Source of the DNA: Euryarchaeota archaeon UBA171
Lineage (GTDB): Archaea > Thermoplasmatota > Poseidoniia > Poseidoniales > Thalassarchaeaceae
Length of the DNA: 40,089 nt
Direction of reading: 5' to 3'
Assembly: GCA_002497295.1 (NCBI GenBank)
Contig: DANO01000007.1
Span: 1-40,089 of the forward strand
Position numbers and translations under genes: made by a program. The notes beneath the pieces were generated by a model, which saw only the letters and a list, made by a program, of their open reading frames with translations, searched no databases and had not been told where the DNA came from. Shown here piece by piece: positions 8,722-17,199 of this stretch (position 1 is the first letter of the stretch; the number at the start of each line of letters is the position of its first letter).

Positions 8722-11328
8722 CTAGAAATCAAAAAGGGACTGTTGTCTTGACCCCTGGAGCAATTCTTTCTCACTCCACCCGAATGCTTCTGTGATACGG
8801 CCAAGCGCTGTAGCAAGCCGCTTTGCATAGTAATCAGCGTCATAGGTTGGCGGCTCTTCCCCCAATTCATCAGTAAGCCACGCACTGACCTGCATGGGTG
8901 ATGACTTAGCATTCGACACGACGTAGCCGACTTTCATTCCGGGTGTAAATCCAAGGCCTCTTTCTATCCTCTGTTTTGCTGCTCTCACGTATGGGAGGCC
9001 GTCTTCATTTTTGTATACGCTGAAATCCCACTTGCTCTCCCTCTTGTTCCATTTTCCCTTACACGAGCGGCTGATGACGAGATCGGCGGTATCGATATCG
9101 CCTCCTCGGACTCTGTCGATGACCTTTCTCGTCCGATCGACGGCAGACTCCTGTTTTCCTTGCAGGATATGCTCGAAGAGCATGGTCATTGTCGTAGTTA
9201 ACAGTCTGAATGAATCCGTCCTTCTAACTTCATAGCCCCTGATTAGCATCTCTTCTCTTGGCCATACAACTCTTCCAACGTACCTCTTCTTAGCCCCATG
9301 CGAGAAAAATGCGGACATGGCTGTCTCGAATTCAAGTTCAGCGCCCTCTTTGGAGTATCTCTCTGCGAGTATGCGTCCAAAATTAATTGTCTCGCTCCTT
9401 GCTTTCGACCAAAGAGCAAAGCTGTCCTCAGACTCATCTGGTTTGTCTATTGGTGCGTTGTCGAGCCCCCTCGTACGAACGAAGATCGAATCTGTGTCTG
9501 AATATACCACTTCATAGCCATCGTTTCCAAGATCCGAGATTATTGATCGGATGTTATGGCGCGCCCATTCTGTGATGCTTGCACCGATATCCTTGTGGGT
9601 GAAGCGGTAGAATGCACTTGCGAAGACGCCATAAAATGAGTTCATGAGTATCTTGACTGCGAACTGTAGCCTTTCATTCAGAAAAGCAGCCTGCTCATTG
9701 CCCTCATTCCTAGCTTTTCTGGCTTCAGCCTTGTATTGATCTCGCTGGGCCATGAGATCAGAGAGCAACCTTGGAACCAGGCCCGACCTGTTCTTGTGCG
9801 ATCTGTATCTTGTTCCCGTGGAAGGGGAAATCAAATCATCTTCCATATTCTCATGGAAGGCACCGTCCACCAAGGTCGTCGAACAGATGTTATTGGATAT
9901 CATAATCGACGGATACATCGATTTGAAATCAAGAACTGCTACCCATGACCTGAGCCCCGGTTCAACCTCATGCACGTATCCTCCGGCTATTTGCTCGCCT
10001 CTTCGCCCCTGGCGGGTTGTGGGTACTGCAACGTTTTCTCGATCTGCTAATCGTATCACCAAAGAGTCTATCCACTGACTTGTGGTCTCTGTGGCCGCAG
10101 TTGAGAAACTGGTTCTAGCGACAGCTGCAAGGGCTTCTTTCTGCTGTACAGATTGGAGATGCTGTAAGATGTCGAGCGGCAGGTGCGTATCTCTGAGGCA
10201 GTAACGAATAACCTCTTCCGGCCTTGCGGCCCATTCTTCATCCATGCGGCTAGAGTCGACGTCGAGTTTTCTCCTGTCCTCATCTTCTGGCCAAATCAAG
10301 GCAGTTACAAAACGAAGTGATTCTCGTTCTGGTCTCAAGGTCTGGCGAACCTGCCACCATGCATCCATTGGAACTCTTCCGGAGATATTCCATGTACGAT
10401 TCTGACCTCTGTTCGGGATAATTCTTCTCGATTTCTCATCGAAGGGGACCCTTCCCCAACCGAACAGATCTGGCCTCTCATCTTTCTTGGCCAGTGCCTC
10501 GGTTCTTTCTAGGATACGCGGTAAATCGAAATTATCTATGTTGTATCCAGTGACAATATCAGGATCTTGTTCCCTCACAAGTTGGCATATCGGCTCAAGG
10601 ATCTCTGTCCTCTCATCACCCCTGTAGACGTGCTCTGTACGTTCACCCGCTCTGTCTACGACAACGGCAGCACAGAGGATTTCATTTGTCGCTATACTAG
10701 TCTCAAGATCTATCGAAAGAGTCACGAAAGGCGTCTGAAATGGTTCGCATGTCTCAAGATCCTCTGCCTCGCAAGACATCACGATGTCTACGGGGTAGAG
10801 TCCTCTTCCCCCCACTCGGATTATGTTCTCAAGAGCTCCCTCAGACTCTGAGAAGAGTTTTCTGGCTTCTTCCGGTGCCCTAGCATTTGCATGGAGTATC
10901 TGGCCTTTAGCACGGATATGCGGCCCTAGATCTAAATCGAGCATGAGTCTTTTATGGAACTGGATATCTGCACTGGTAACTCTCCAATCTTCGCGTAGTC
11001 GCTCTCTTAGACGGCTGACTACAGTGGTATCGCGGACCATCACTCTCCAATGTGGCGCTTCCCCTTGGGATGTCCATTTCATCACAGGAGGACGGATGTC
11101 GGTGACTGTAGAAATCGCCAGGACCTGTTTGATTTCTTCTTCGGTGCCGCTACATCCCTTGTCTCTCGGAGATATCTCGATGTATGGCCTCAGACCATTG
11201 ACGAGGAGGAGTGTCGAGTGACCTTGTTTTGATCTGCACCATAATTCGACCACAGTATTCGAATCGCCCCACGAACGGTTATCGCCTGAAACGATGCAAA
11301 GATCATCGGACCACATGGCACGTCCCAT
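8722..11328 (-). CDS. polB: Family B DNA polymerase with 3'-5' exonuclease
   Basis: 868 residues, the normal length without an intein. Exonuclease motifs: SIDLETS (D207, E209), DIVTGYNIDNFDLP and YCLRDTHLP. Polymerase motifs: DFKSMYPSIM (A), VKILMNSFYG (B) and YSDTDSIF (C), with both catalytic aspartates intact. The C terminus QQSLFDF fits the QxxLFxF type of PCNA-interacting peptide. It should be a replicative or repair polymerase of the archaeal B family. The start ATG 11328 could be replaced by an in-frame ATG four codons later. It is divergent from ilvE, sharing about 100 bases of upstream DNA. Confidence 0.98.
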   Translation of the reverse strand: MGRAMWSDDLCIVSGDNRSWGDSNTVVELWCRSKQGHSTLLLVNGLRPYIEISPRDKGCSGTEEEIKQVLAISTVTDIRPPVMKWTSQGEAPHWRVMVRDTTVVSRLRERLREDWRVTSADIQFHKRLMLDLDLGPHIRAKGQILHANARAPEEARKLFSESEGALENIIRVGGRGLYPVDIVMSCEAEDLETCEPFQTPFVTLSIDLETSIATNEILCAAVVVDRAGERTEHVYRGDERTEILEPICQLVREQDPDIVTGYNIDNFDLPRILERTEALAKKDERPDLFGWGRVPFDEKSRRIIPNRGQNRTWNISGRVPMDAWWQVRQTLRPERESLRFVTALIWPEDEDRRKLDVDSSRMDEEWAARPEEVIRYCLRDTHLPLDILQHLQSVQQKEALAAVARTSFSTAATETTSQWIDSLVIRLADRENVAVPTTRQGRRGEQIAGGYVHEVEPGLRSWVAVLDFKSMYPSIMISNNICSTTLVDGAFHENMEDDLISPSTGTRYRSHKNRSGLVPRLLSDLMAQRDQYKAEARKARNEGNEQAAFLNERLQFAVKILMNSFYGVFASAFYRFTHKDIGASITEWARHNIRSIISDLGNDGYEVVYSDTDSIFVRTRGLDNAPIDKPDESEDSFALWSKARSETINFGRILAERYSKEGAELEFETAMSAFFSHGAKKRYVGRVVWPREEMLIRGYEVRRTDSFRLLTTTMTMLFEHILQGKQESAVDRTRKVIDRVRGGDIDTADLVISRSCKGKWNKRESKWDFSVYKNEDGLPYVRAAKQRIERGLGFTPGMKVGYVVSNAKSSPMQVSAWLTDELGEEPPTYDADYYAKRLATALGRITEAFGWSEKELLQGSRQQSLFDF

Positions 11329-11430
11329 GAGTCCGGATGGAGGGGTTGTGGTTCAATGCTTGCAGCGTTACTCGCTCAAACTAGATTATCGCCGGAAGCG
11401 TTGAATGCCTTCTTTGTGCGACCTCCCCTC

Positions 11431-12456
11431 ATGGCCTCGGCGGAGAGTTCCCTCCCACCGATTGATTGGGATGCTCTAACATTCTCTTTTACGGAGACTG
11501 ATAGGATGTTTGTAGCCCATGGCACATGGGAAGATGGTTGGAGTGAAGGGGAGATGATGGACTTCCAGCCCCTCACTCTCACACCGGCTGCTTGTGTGCT
11601 GAATTACGGGCAGGGCCTCTTCGAGGGGATGAAAGCAAGAATGACTCCTGACGGGAGGATTACTCTGTTCAGGCCCGAGATGAATGCTAGAAGAGCGGCC
11701 GATGGATCTGCAAGGCTAGTCATGCCAGAGGTTCCAGAGGAGATGTTTGTTGACGTGGTCAGGAGAGTAGCCACGGAGAATAGAAGATGGGTCCCTCCTA
11801 ATGGAAGGGGCGAGTTGTATATCCGACCAATAATATTCGGCAGCAGCGCACGACTCGGGGTGGCTCCCGCAGATGAATACATGTTCGTGGTTTTTGCAGT
11901 TCCTGTTGGGCCCTACTTCAAGGGGGGAATGACGCCAATATCACTCAGGGTGTCTCAAGAGCATCATCGGGCTGCGCCGGGTGGTTCCGGAGGTGTGAAG
12001 GCCATCGGCAATTATGCCCCTGGCATGATGCCATCCAAGAAGGCCAAATCAGAAGGTTACAGCGAAATCATCTATCTCGATGCTGTGGATCATCAGTATG
12101 TGGAGGAAGTCGGGGCTGCTAATTTCTTCTGCGTGCGTGATAATGTCCTATACACGCCGGAGTTAACTGGTACGATTCTGCCTGGAATAACAAGACTATC
12201 AATCATAGAGCTCGCTCGGTCAATGGGATTGGAAGTTATGGAAGAGCGTGTGGATATTGATTTCGCTCTGGAGTGCGATGAGGCCTTCTGCGCGGGTACT
12301 GCTGCGGTAATATCGCCAATAGGCTCGATTGAACATGGCGAGAAAGTTGTCAACTACGGCGATGTTGGAAAGATTACCCTAGACCTGTATAGTCGTCTTA
12401 CAGGAATAATGGACGGTTCATCCGAGGATCCCTTTGGATGGACCCTAGAGATATGA
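11431..12456 (+). CDS. ilvE: Branched-chain amino acid aminotransferase (class IV)
   Basis: 341 residues from ATG 11431. The fold-type IV PLP features are clear: LNYGQGLFEGMKA near the N terminus, the PLP lysine in GGVKAIGNYAPGM, then VEEVGAANFFCV and LTGTILPGITR, and FCAGTAAVISPIG near the end. This pattern resembles the eukaryotic/actinobacterial BCAT type more than the short E. coli type. It catalyses the last step of Leu, Ile and Val synthesis, or the first step of their breakdown. An in-frame ATG at 11356 would add 25 residues not expected in the family, and a possible TATA element (TAGATTATC near 11382) lies downstream of it. Confidence 0.94.
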   Translation: MASAESSLPPIDWDALTFSFTETDRMFVAHGTWEDGWSEGEMMDFQPLTLTPAACVLNYGQGLFEGMKARMTPDGRITLFRPEMNARRAADGSARLVMPEVPEEMFVDVVRRVATENRRWVPPNGRGELYIRPIIFGSSARLGVAPADEYMFVVFAVPVGPYFKGGMTPISLRVSQEHHRAAPGGSGGVKAIGNYAPGMMPSKKAKSEGYSEIIYLDAVDHQYVEEVGAANFFCVRDNVLYTPELTGTILPGITRLSIIELARSMGLEVMEERVDIDFALECDEAFCAGTAAVISPIGSIEHGEKVVNYGDVGKITLDLYSRLTGIMDGSSEDPFGWTLEI

Positions 12457-12457
12457 G

Positions 12458-12901
12458 TTATCGACGTCCGAATTTCTTCTTGCGCTGACTAGAAGGTCTT
12501 CGAGAAGGGGCTTTCCTCTGCTTTGCCTGCCTAGCGCCGGCTCTACCGGACAACTTGGAGATACGTTGGGCAGCCGTATCTTCACTTTCGGAAGCCATGG
12601 CCTTGAGTCTCTGACCAATCACCTTGAGGACGTCTTCTTTGTTGACCGAATTGGTAGATGCCAGTGCGTCATCAGTCGAGACCACCAGCCTACCCTCTTT
12701 GGATGATGGCCGGAGGGGGTGACTTGCATCCTGGTCACGCCTCATTTTTGTTATGCCTGCAGATCTCGCAGCCATTGCGATTTGATCGAGAGAAGGGCGC
12801 GGTATGCTGGCATCACGTGGGACACGCCTCCCGGATCTCCTGGAGGTTCTGGAATCGAAGTAGCCCGTCCAAATCGTCATTCGGGTAGAGTCGCCTGTCA
12901 T
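12458..12901 (-). CDS. srp19: Signal recognition particle protein SRP19
   Basis: 147 residues (140 from the alternative ATG 12880, where the match begins at MTIWTGYFDS). The core WTGYFDSRTSRRSGRRVPRD, followed by a P-x-x-x-x-I-A-x-A-A-x-x-x-G helix, is the SRP19 signature. The protein binds SRP RNA and helps SRP54 assemble for membrane targeting. The basic tail (about 110-147, rich in K and R) fits an RNA binder. It lies 46 bases after rps8e on the same strand, a pairing known in other archaea. The similarity covers the first half; the middle linker is longer than usual. Confidence 0.85.
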   Translation of the reverse strand: MTGDSTRMTIWTGYFDSRTSRRSGRRVPRDASIPRPSLDQIAMAARSAGITKMRRDQDASHPLRPSSKEGRLVVSTDDALASTNSVNKEDVLKVIGQRLKAMASESEDTAAQRISKLSGRAGARQAKQRKAPSRRPSSQRKKKFGRR

Positions 12902-12947
12902 GGATATGATATCCGCCGTAGAACGGATGACTTGAGTTCTTCGTGTA

Positions 12948-13343
12948 TCACTGATCTAGAAGAACGCCACTGACTACCCCGTCCATTCCCGGGCGGCTTG
13001 TGATTCGGACCTGTCCGAGTTCTGTCTCGGCAATGGCTCCTTTTGTTATGATGTTACGACGGACGTAGTTGGGGTCAGCTGCGTTCTCGATGATATTAGT
13101 AATGCCGACGCGCTTCGTGACTCCTTCAGAAGGAATGCTGACATTGATTTGTGAAGCGCTCATGACCCTGACAGTTTGTAAGCCAGCATGCTTCCGGTAG
13201 ATTTTGTTCTGATTCTCGTCGGAGACGAAGGCGAACTGCTTCTCACTGGATATTTCCTTCTTCCGCTTGCCCCGATAGCGTATAGGACGCTTCAGGCGTC
13301 CGCCGGTTGGCTTTCTCCTAGACATGCCATGCCACTTTGCCAC
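12948..13343 (-). CDS. rps8e: Ribosomal protein eS8
   Basis: 131 residues with the diagnostic N terminus GMSRRKPTGGRLKRPIRYRGKRK and the C-terminal GQVRITSRPGMDGVVSGVLL. This is a small-subunit protein found only in archaea and eukaryotes, so it is good evidence for the domain of the host. It leads srp19 on the minus strand and diverges from the PUA-domain gene across 98 bases. Confidence 0.97.
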   Translation of the reverse strand: MAKWHGMSRRKPTGGRLKRPIRYRGKRKKEISSEKQFAFVSDENQNKIYRKHAGLQTVRVMSASQINVSIPSEGVTKRVGITNIIENAADPNYVRRNIITKGAIAETELGQVRITSRPGMDGVVSGVLLDQ

Positions 13344-13441
13344 GAGTCTTGCCGACCGACCCTCCTTATTTCAATGGATTGGAGGTTAACGGCCAATATT
13401 GTCTCCGTGAGATTCATCCTTTGGATTGATGCCGCGAGTGC

Positions 13442-13948
13442 ATGACTGAGAAACGTCTGAGGCGTAGAACGCCTCTTCGATTCAAACAAATCAAGGCCAT
13501 ATCATCCGAAATAGAAGCGCGCCTCGATGTGACTCTGAATCTCTCGAGTTCGTTTCTGGAGGAAGCTCATTTTGAAGGAGTTGACTTGATTGTGGTTGAT
13601 CGTTTGCCGAGGTTGATGAAGCTTGGAAAAGATGAGGGCGGAGGCGTGTGGTTTCCAACTCTGAGAGGGCTCCTTACTTGGGACATAGATTTGAACTGGG
13701 CAGAAGTCGATCATGGGGCAATACCGTTCCTGATGAACGGTGCTGACTGCATGGCAGCAGGGATACAGAAATCAGAGCACGGGATAAGGAAGGGGGATCC
13801 TGTTTGGATAAGGGATGAATCCCATGGAAGACCACTCGCATTGGGATGGGCCCTAATGGATAGTGAAGAAATGGATAATGCGAAGAATGGCAAAGGAATC
13901 CAAACGGTGCATTGGGTCGGGGATGACCTCTGGAGTTTGGATTCGTAG
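13442..13948 (+). CDS. PUA-domain RNA-binding protein (MCT-1/Tma20-like)
   Basis: 168 residues. The N-terminal half is helical and basic (KRLRRRTPLRFKQIKAI), followed by VDLIVVDRLPRLMKL. From about residue 80 a PUA domain is visible: FLMNGADCMAAGI, GDPVWIRDE and GRPLALGWALM, as in archaeal relatives of MCT-1 and the PUA domains of archaeosine and pseudouridine enzymes. No catalytic domain is present. It probably binds tRNA or the ribosome. Its place beside rps8e and srp19 supports a translation role. Confidence 0.75.
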   Translation: MTEKRLRRRTPLRFKQIKAISSEIEARLDVTLNLSSSFLEEAHFEGVDLIVVDRLPRLMKLGKDEGGGVWFPTLRGLLTWDIDLNWAEVDHGAIPFLMNGADCMAAGIQKSEHGIRKGDPVWIRDESHGRPLALGWALMDSEEMDNAKNGKGIQTVHWVGDDLWSLDS

Positions 13949-14002
13949 ATTGATTGAGCATTGAATCGCTTCATTCTTACCTAGGTCTGGCGACAGGACT
14001 TC

Positions 14003-14605
14003 ATGCGAGTGGCTCCACTGCTGGTTGTTCTTATCATTCTTCCAACTGTGGTAGGAGAAGATGGCGGGGTTAACTCTGAGGCCGACTTGACTGGTACTCC
14101 GATCGAATCTTTGTCCTATCCCCACTCATTCACAGCCCTTGACGGAGAAGATGGCTTCATGTCCATCGAACTTGAGATTAAAATGGATGAAAATGTCAGT
14201 TCGGTCGAATGGGTAACTCAAGTCTGCGTGAACAGCGGGGTGTGTTACCCGCCAGTTTACAATGATATGATTGATCAGAATGGGACATGGGTGGCAGATG
14301 TAGAGATAGAGACGGATGCTTCGTATATCAATTGGAGATTTGACATTGAACGCACTAACAATTCAACTTCGGAACGCATTCCATCCTTGGGATGGGGGTG
14401 GAAGATATGGTCTACGTGTTGGTTTGATGGGGCTTCGTGGGGTGGAGATGACTTTCCAACGGAGATTGAATCCTGGGAGAGTTGTGTAAGTCCTCTAGAT
14501 GATGGCTCAAGGTCATCTGATGGGTTGTTATCCGTGCCATTTGGCGGGGCAGTGCTTGCTATCTTGTCTCTTGGAACGGCAGCATTGATGCCAAGACGCG
14601 TCTGA
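14003..14605 (+). CDS. Small secreted protein with C-terminal membrane anchor
   Basis: 200 residues, not recognised as a named family. It has a signal peptide (RVAPLLVVLIILPTVVG), an acidic, tryptophan-containing beta-rich body with four cysteines (CVNSGVCYPP, STCWFDG, ESCVSP) that could form two disulfides, and a final hydrophobic helix (VPFGGAVLAILSLGTAAL) ending in a PRRV basic stop. This layout resembles sorted or tail-anchored archaeal surface proteins, but no PGF-type motif is seen. The next gene follows after 8 bases and may be co-transcribed. Confidence 0.75.
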   Translation: MRVAPLLVVLIILPTVVGEDGGVNSEADLTGTPIESLSYPHSFTALDGEDGFMSIELEIKMDENVSSVEWVTQVCVNSGVCYPPVYNDMIDQNGTWVADVEIETDASYINWRFDIERTNNSTSERIPSLGWGWKIWSTCWFDGASWGGDDFPTEIESWESCVSPLDDGSRSSDGLLSVPFGGAVLAILSLGTAALMPRRV

Positions 14606-14613
14606 GACAGAGC

Positions 14614-15294
14614 ATGGTCGATGACCACGACGCGCGCGGATTCATCGATCTCATCTTTGATGAGTTGCCTGTTGACGAGATGGCACGACGCGCGCGCGAC
14701 TTCTACGATCAGATGGACACGCGTCGGACTACTCGTCATTTTTCTAGCAGAGCCGTCTCACGAGAACTGATTGAGCTGGCTATAAAAACAGCAGGCACAG
14801 CTCCATCTGGAGCGCATCTTCAACCTTGGACATTTGTGGCGATTTCCAATGGGGGGTTACAAAAGAGGATTCGCGATGCTGCTGAGGATGAAGAGAGGCG
14901 ATTCTACAAGGATCGAGTGCCAGAAGCCTGGTCCGAAGTCCTCAGACCACTGGGGACTGATCACATCAAGGCACACTTGACTGATGCGCCATGGGTGGTG
15001 ATACTCTTCAGACAGAGCAAAAGAATCAGAAGTAATGGGGAAATAGGTCCGACTTACTACTCTCAAGAATCCTGTGGAATCGCTGCCGGTTTATTCATTG
15101 CAGCAGTCCACAACATGGGCCTTACGACGCTGACCCACACTCCATCCCCAATGGGTTTTCTGAGAGACATATTGAACAGACCGGAACACGAGCATGCAAT
15201 GCTTGTTATGCCGGTGGGTTATCCTGCAAGAGATGCTAAAATCCCTGAAATTTCTCGAAAAGGACTTGCAGACATATCAGATTTCATCCAATAA
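14614..15294 (+). CDS. Iodotyrosine-deiodinase-like nitroreductase-family flavoprotein
   Basis: 226 residues. The FMN site of the nitroreductase fold is seen in RRTTRHFSSRAV, then TAGTAPSGAHLQPWTFVAI, the EDEERRFYKDRVPEAW segment, SQESCGIAAGLFIAAVHNMG and LTHTPSPMGFLRDILNRP. These blocks, notably APSGAHLQPWTF and TPSPM, match the iodotyrosine deiodinase branch (microbial homologues of thyroid IYD) rather than ordinary NfsA/NfsB. The reaction may be reductive dehalogenation of halotyrosines, or another flavin reduction. No signal peptide or membrane anchor is seen. The substrate is inferred from the family only. Confidence 0.85.
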   Translation: MVDDHDARGFIDLIFDELPVDEMARRARDFYDQMDTRRTTRHFSSRAVSRELIELAIKTAGTAPSGAHLQPWTFVAISNGGLQKRIRDAAEDEERRFYKDRVPEAWSEVLRPLGTDHIKAHLTDAPWVVILFRQSKRIRSNGEIGPTYYSQESCGIAAGLFIAAVHNMGLTTLTHTPSPMGFLRDILNRPEHEHAMLVMPVGYPARDAKIPEISRKGLADISDFIQ

Positions 15295-15298
15295 TGAA

Positions 15299-16183
15299 TC
15301 ATTCTTGTTCAGCCATATCATCGGTTGAACCTACTTGAAATAGTGACAGAATAATTCCAGAGCAGATGATCATTATTCCTCCGATTATGTCTCTTGTATC
15401 GAGGATCTCATCGAATAGCAGATACCCATAGGCTGTGGCAACAATTACTGTGAGGTAGGAGAAGGCGCTTACCCATGCTGCATTTGCTCTGTGGAATGCA
15501 TACGTGAGCCCTACTTGTCCTGCTCCAGCCCCTACTCCTATGCCAACTAGTGCCAACATGAGAATCGGGTCTGAAATGACGTAAGCAATACTCGGAATAG
15601 CAGGGAGTGCAGTTGCCACAACGGAGAAGGCAGCGAACCAGAAGACGATACTGAGTGCTTCCTCAGTCGCTTTTAGCCTTCTCACGTAAAGATATGCGAC
15701 CCCAGCGAAGAATCCTGAGCCGAGAGCAAACAATGCATCTTTCTCTATCGTCCTTAGATCAGGCGATACAATCAGTACAATCCCTAGGAAGGACACCATG
15801 GCTAGGGCCCATACTTGCGGGTGGACCCGCTCTGAAAGAAAGAATCCCGATAGAAGTGCTACGAAGAGCGGATTTGTGTATTGCAAAGTTACTGCTTGCC
15901 CGATGGGAATCAACCCTAGTGCTGAGAAGTAGAGAATCATTGCAGCCAATCCGGTGAAACATCTGAAAGCCATATTCTTGCGGTCATGCACCACGAGATC
16001 CACCCTTGCGATTCTGGCGATGATGTAGATCGCAAATGCGATGACGAGCGATCGAACGAAAACAGTCGTCCAGACATCCACTTCAGCGGAAGTCCATTTC
16101 ACCAGAGCGTTCATGGAACCGAATGAAAAGCTGGCAAATAACATCCAAGCAACAGCTGTTCTTGGAGCGTCCTTATCATTCAT
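15299..16183 (-). CDS. EamA/DMT-family transporter
   Basis: 294 residues from ATG 16183, with about ten hydrophobic helices arranged as two EamA repeats (SFGSMNALVKWTSAE in the first, YLTVIVATAYGYLLFDE in the second). The family exports or imports small metabolites such as amino acids or nucleotide precursors. ATG 16183 overlaps the parA stop in an ATGA arrangement, typical of translational coupling; a GTG at 16201 is the alternative. The gene ends 4 bases from the convergent flavoprotein gene. The substrate cannot be told from the sequence. Confidence 0.9.
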   Translation of the reverse strand: MNDKDAPRTAVAWMLFASFSFGSMNALVKWTSAEVDVWTTVFVRSLVIAFAIYIIARIARVDLVVHDRKNMAFRCFTGLAAMILYFSALGLIPIGQAVTLQYTNPLFVALLSGFFLSERVHPQVWALAMVSFLGIVLIVSPDLRTIEKDALFALGSGFFAGVAYLYVRRLKATEEALSIVFWFAAFSVVATALPAIPSIAYVISDPILMLALVGIGVGAGAGQVGLTYAFHRANAAWVSAFSYLTVIVATAYGYLLFDEILDTRDIIGGIMIICSGIILSLFQVGSTDDMAEQE

Positions 16184-17121
16184 GGAGGAGTTAACCCCCA
16201 CCTTCTTTCAAGTTCCAATGTGACTGAAAGATAGTCGCTACCACCATGGCTCGATGGATCATGTAGATGAATCGGAACGCCATGTGCAGGTGCCTCGGCT
16301 AGTCGGATGTTCCTTCGTACTGCGGGCTCTACGATGAGGGGGCCATATGTATCCCGAAGTTCATTCGCGACCTGCACGTTCAGGAGCGTTCTTTCATTGT
16401 GCATTGTCAACAATATTCCATCTACACCCAGGGATGCTGTGAAGAGATTCCTAACTTCCCTTACGGTTCCTGCTAGCATTGCCAGTCCTTCCAATGCAAA
16501 ATACTCAGTCTGGACCGGGACAACTAGGCCATGGCTTGCGACCAATGCATTCACCGTTACAATACCAAGTGAGGGCGGCGTGTCAATTATGATGAGATCA
16601 TAATGTGGGGATAGCGGAGCAATTGCATCTGAGAGTCTTCTTTCACGCCCTAACTGGCGAAGAAGTTCTTGGTCTAGCCCCACAAGAGATCTATCTCCGA
16701 CGATCATGTGTACACCGTCAACAGCTGTTTGATGGCGTGCTTCTATCGCTCGCTCAGGTTGCAGGATGAGATCTCTGGTCGTGGCTGTAACGAGTCTCTT
16801 GTCTACGCCGAGTCCAGTTGCACAGTTACCCTGCGCATCCGCATCGATAACCAGTACTCGGTGGCCTCTCAAACCGAGTTGCGACGCGATATTAATGACT
16901 GAAGTGGTCTTTCCTACTCCGCCTTTTTGATTGGTGATTGTAACGACCCTGGCCCGGCCTCTTTGCGAAGGTGCGCCCCTTGGAAGTGCAAGTGGATTGT
17001 GACTTGGAGGCTTCTCGTTCCGTCCAGTGGCATCTTGCCTCTCATGTTCAACAAATTCAACATCAATAATGCGAGGATGTTCAACATCCTCGCTGATGCT
17101 GTGGTCGCCCCCCTCATACAC
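16180..17121 (-). CDS. parA: ParA/Soj-type Walker ATPase, no ParB beside it
   Basis: 313 residues from GTG 17121; no in-frame start codon was found between there and the P-loop. Residues 1-57 are a charged extension (EDVEHPRIIDVEFVEH). The deviant Walker A KGGVGKTT lies at 66-73 with the signature lysine K66. VLVIDADAQGN and DLIIIDTPPSLG follow, then QTEYFALEGLAML, as in chromosomal ParA/Soj. These ATPases dimerise on ATP, bind DNA non-specifically and position DNA or protein cargo. A ParB is absent from the window. The upstream neighbour, 78 bases away on the same strand, is a SAP-domain membrane protein; the downstream neighbour overlaps by 4 bases. A MinD-like cargo role is the alternative. 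Confidence 0.93.
   Translation of the reverse strand: MYEGGDHSISEDVEHPRIIDVEFVEHERQDATGRNEKPPSHNPLALPRGAPSQRGRARVVTITNQKGGVGKTTSVINIASQLGLRGHRVLVIDADAQGNCATGLGVDKRLVTATTRDLILQPERAIEARHQTAVDGVHMIVGDRSLVGLDQELLRQLGRERRLSDAIAPLSPHYDLIIIDTPPSLGIVTVNALVASHGLVVPVQTEYFALEGLAMLAGTVREVRNLFTASLGVDGILLTMHNERTLLNVQVANELRDTYGPLIVEPAVRRNIRLAEAPAHGVPIHLHDPSSHGGSDYLSVTLELERRWGLTPP
17071..17093. repeat. 23-base perfect inverted repeat in the 5' end of parA
   Basis: The sequence GCGAGGATGTT, a single C, then AACATCCTCGC: 11-base arms around one central base. It lies in codons 10-17 of parA (S-E-D-V-E-H-P-R). Two further TTCAACA-like words occur just beside it (near 17046 and 17057). The geometry suits a site for a dimeric DNA-binding protein, for example an operator or a parS-like centromere, but no protein is known for it here. 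Confidence 0.6.
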
Positions 17122-17199
17122 ACACCGAGGGGGTCTCAGAGACAGTTCAAGATACCGACTGTTTGGATTGAAGACTATTGAGTTAGGGTTCAGAGATAA

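Noticed and set aside
16914..17123. Frame in another register over the parA start
   Set aside because: The Walker A motif belongs to the longer frame; this one has no recognisable protein character.
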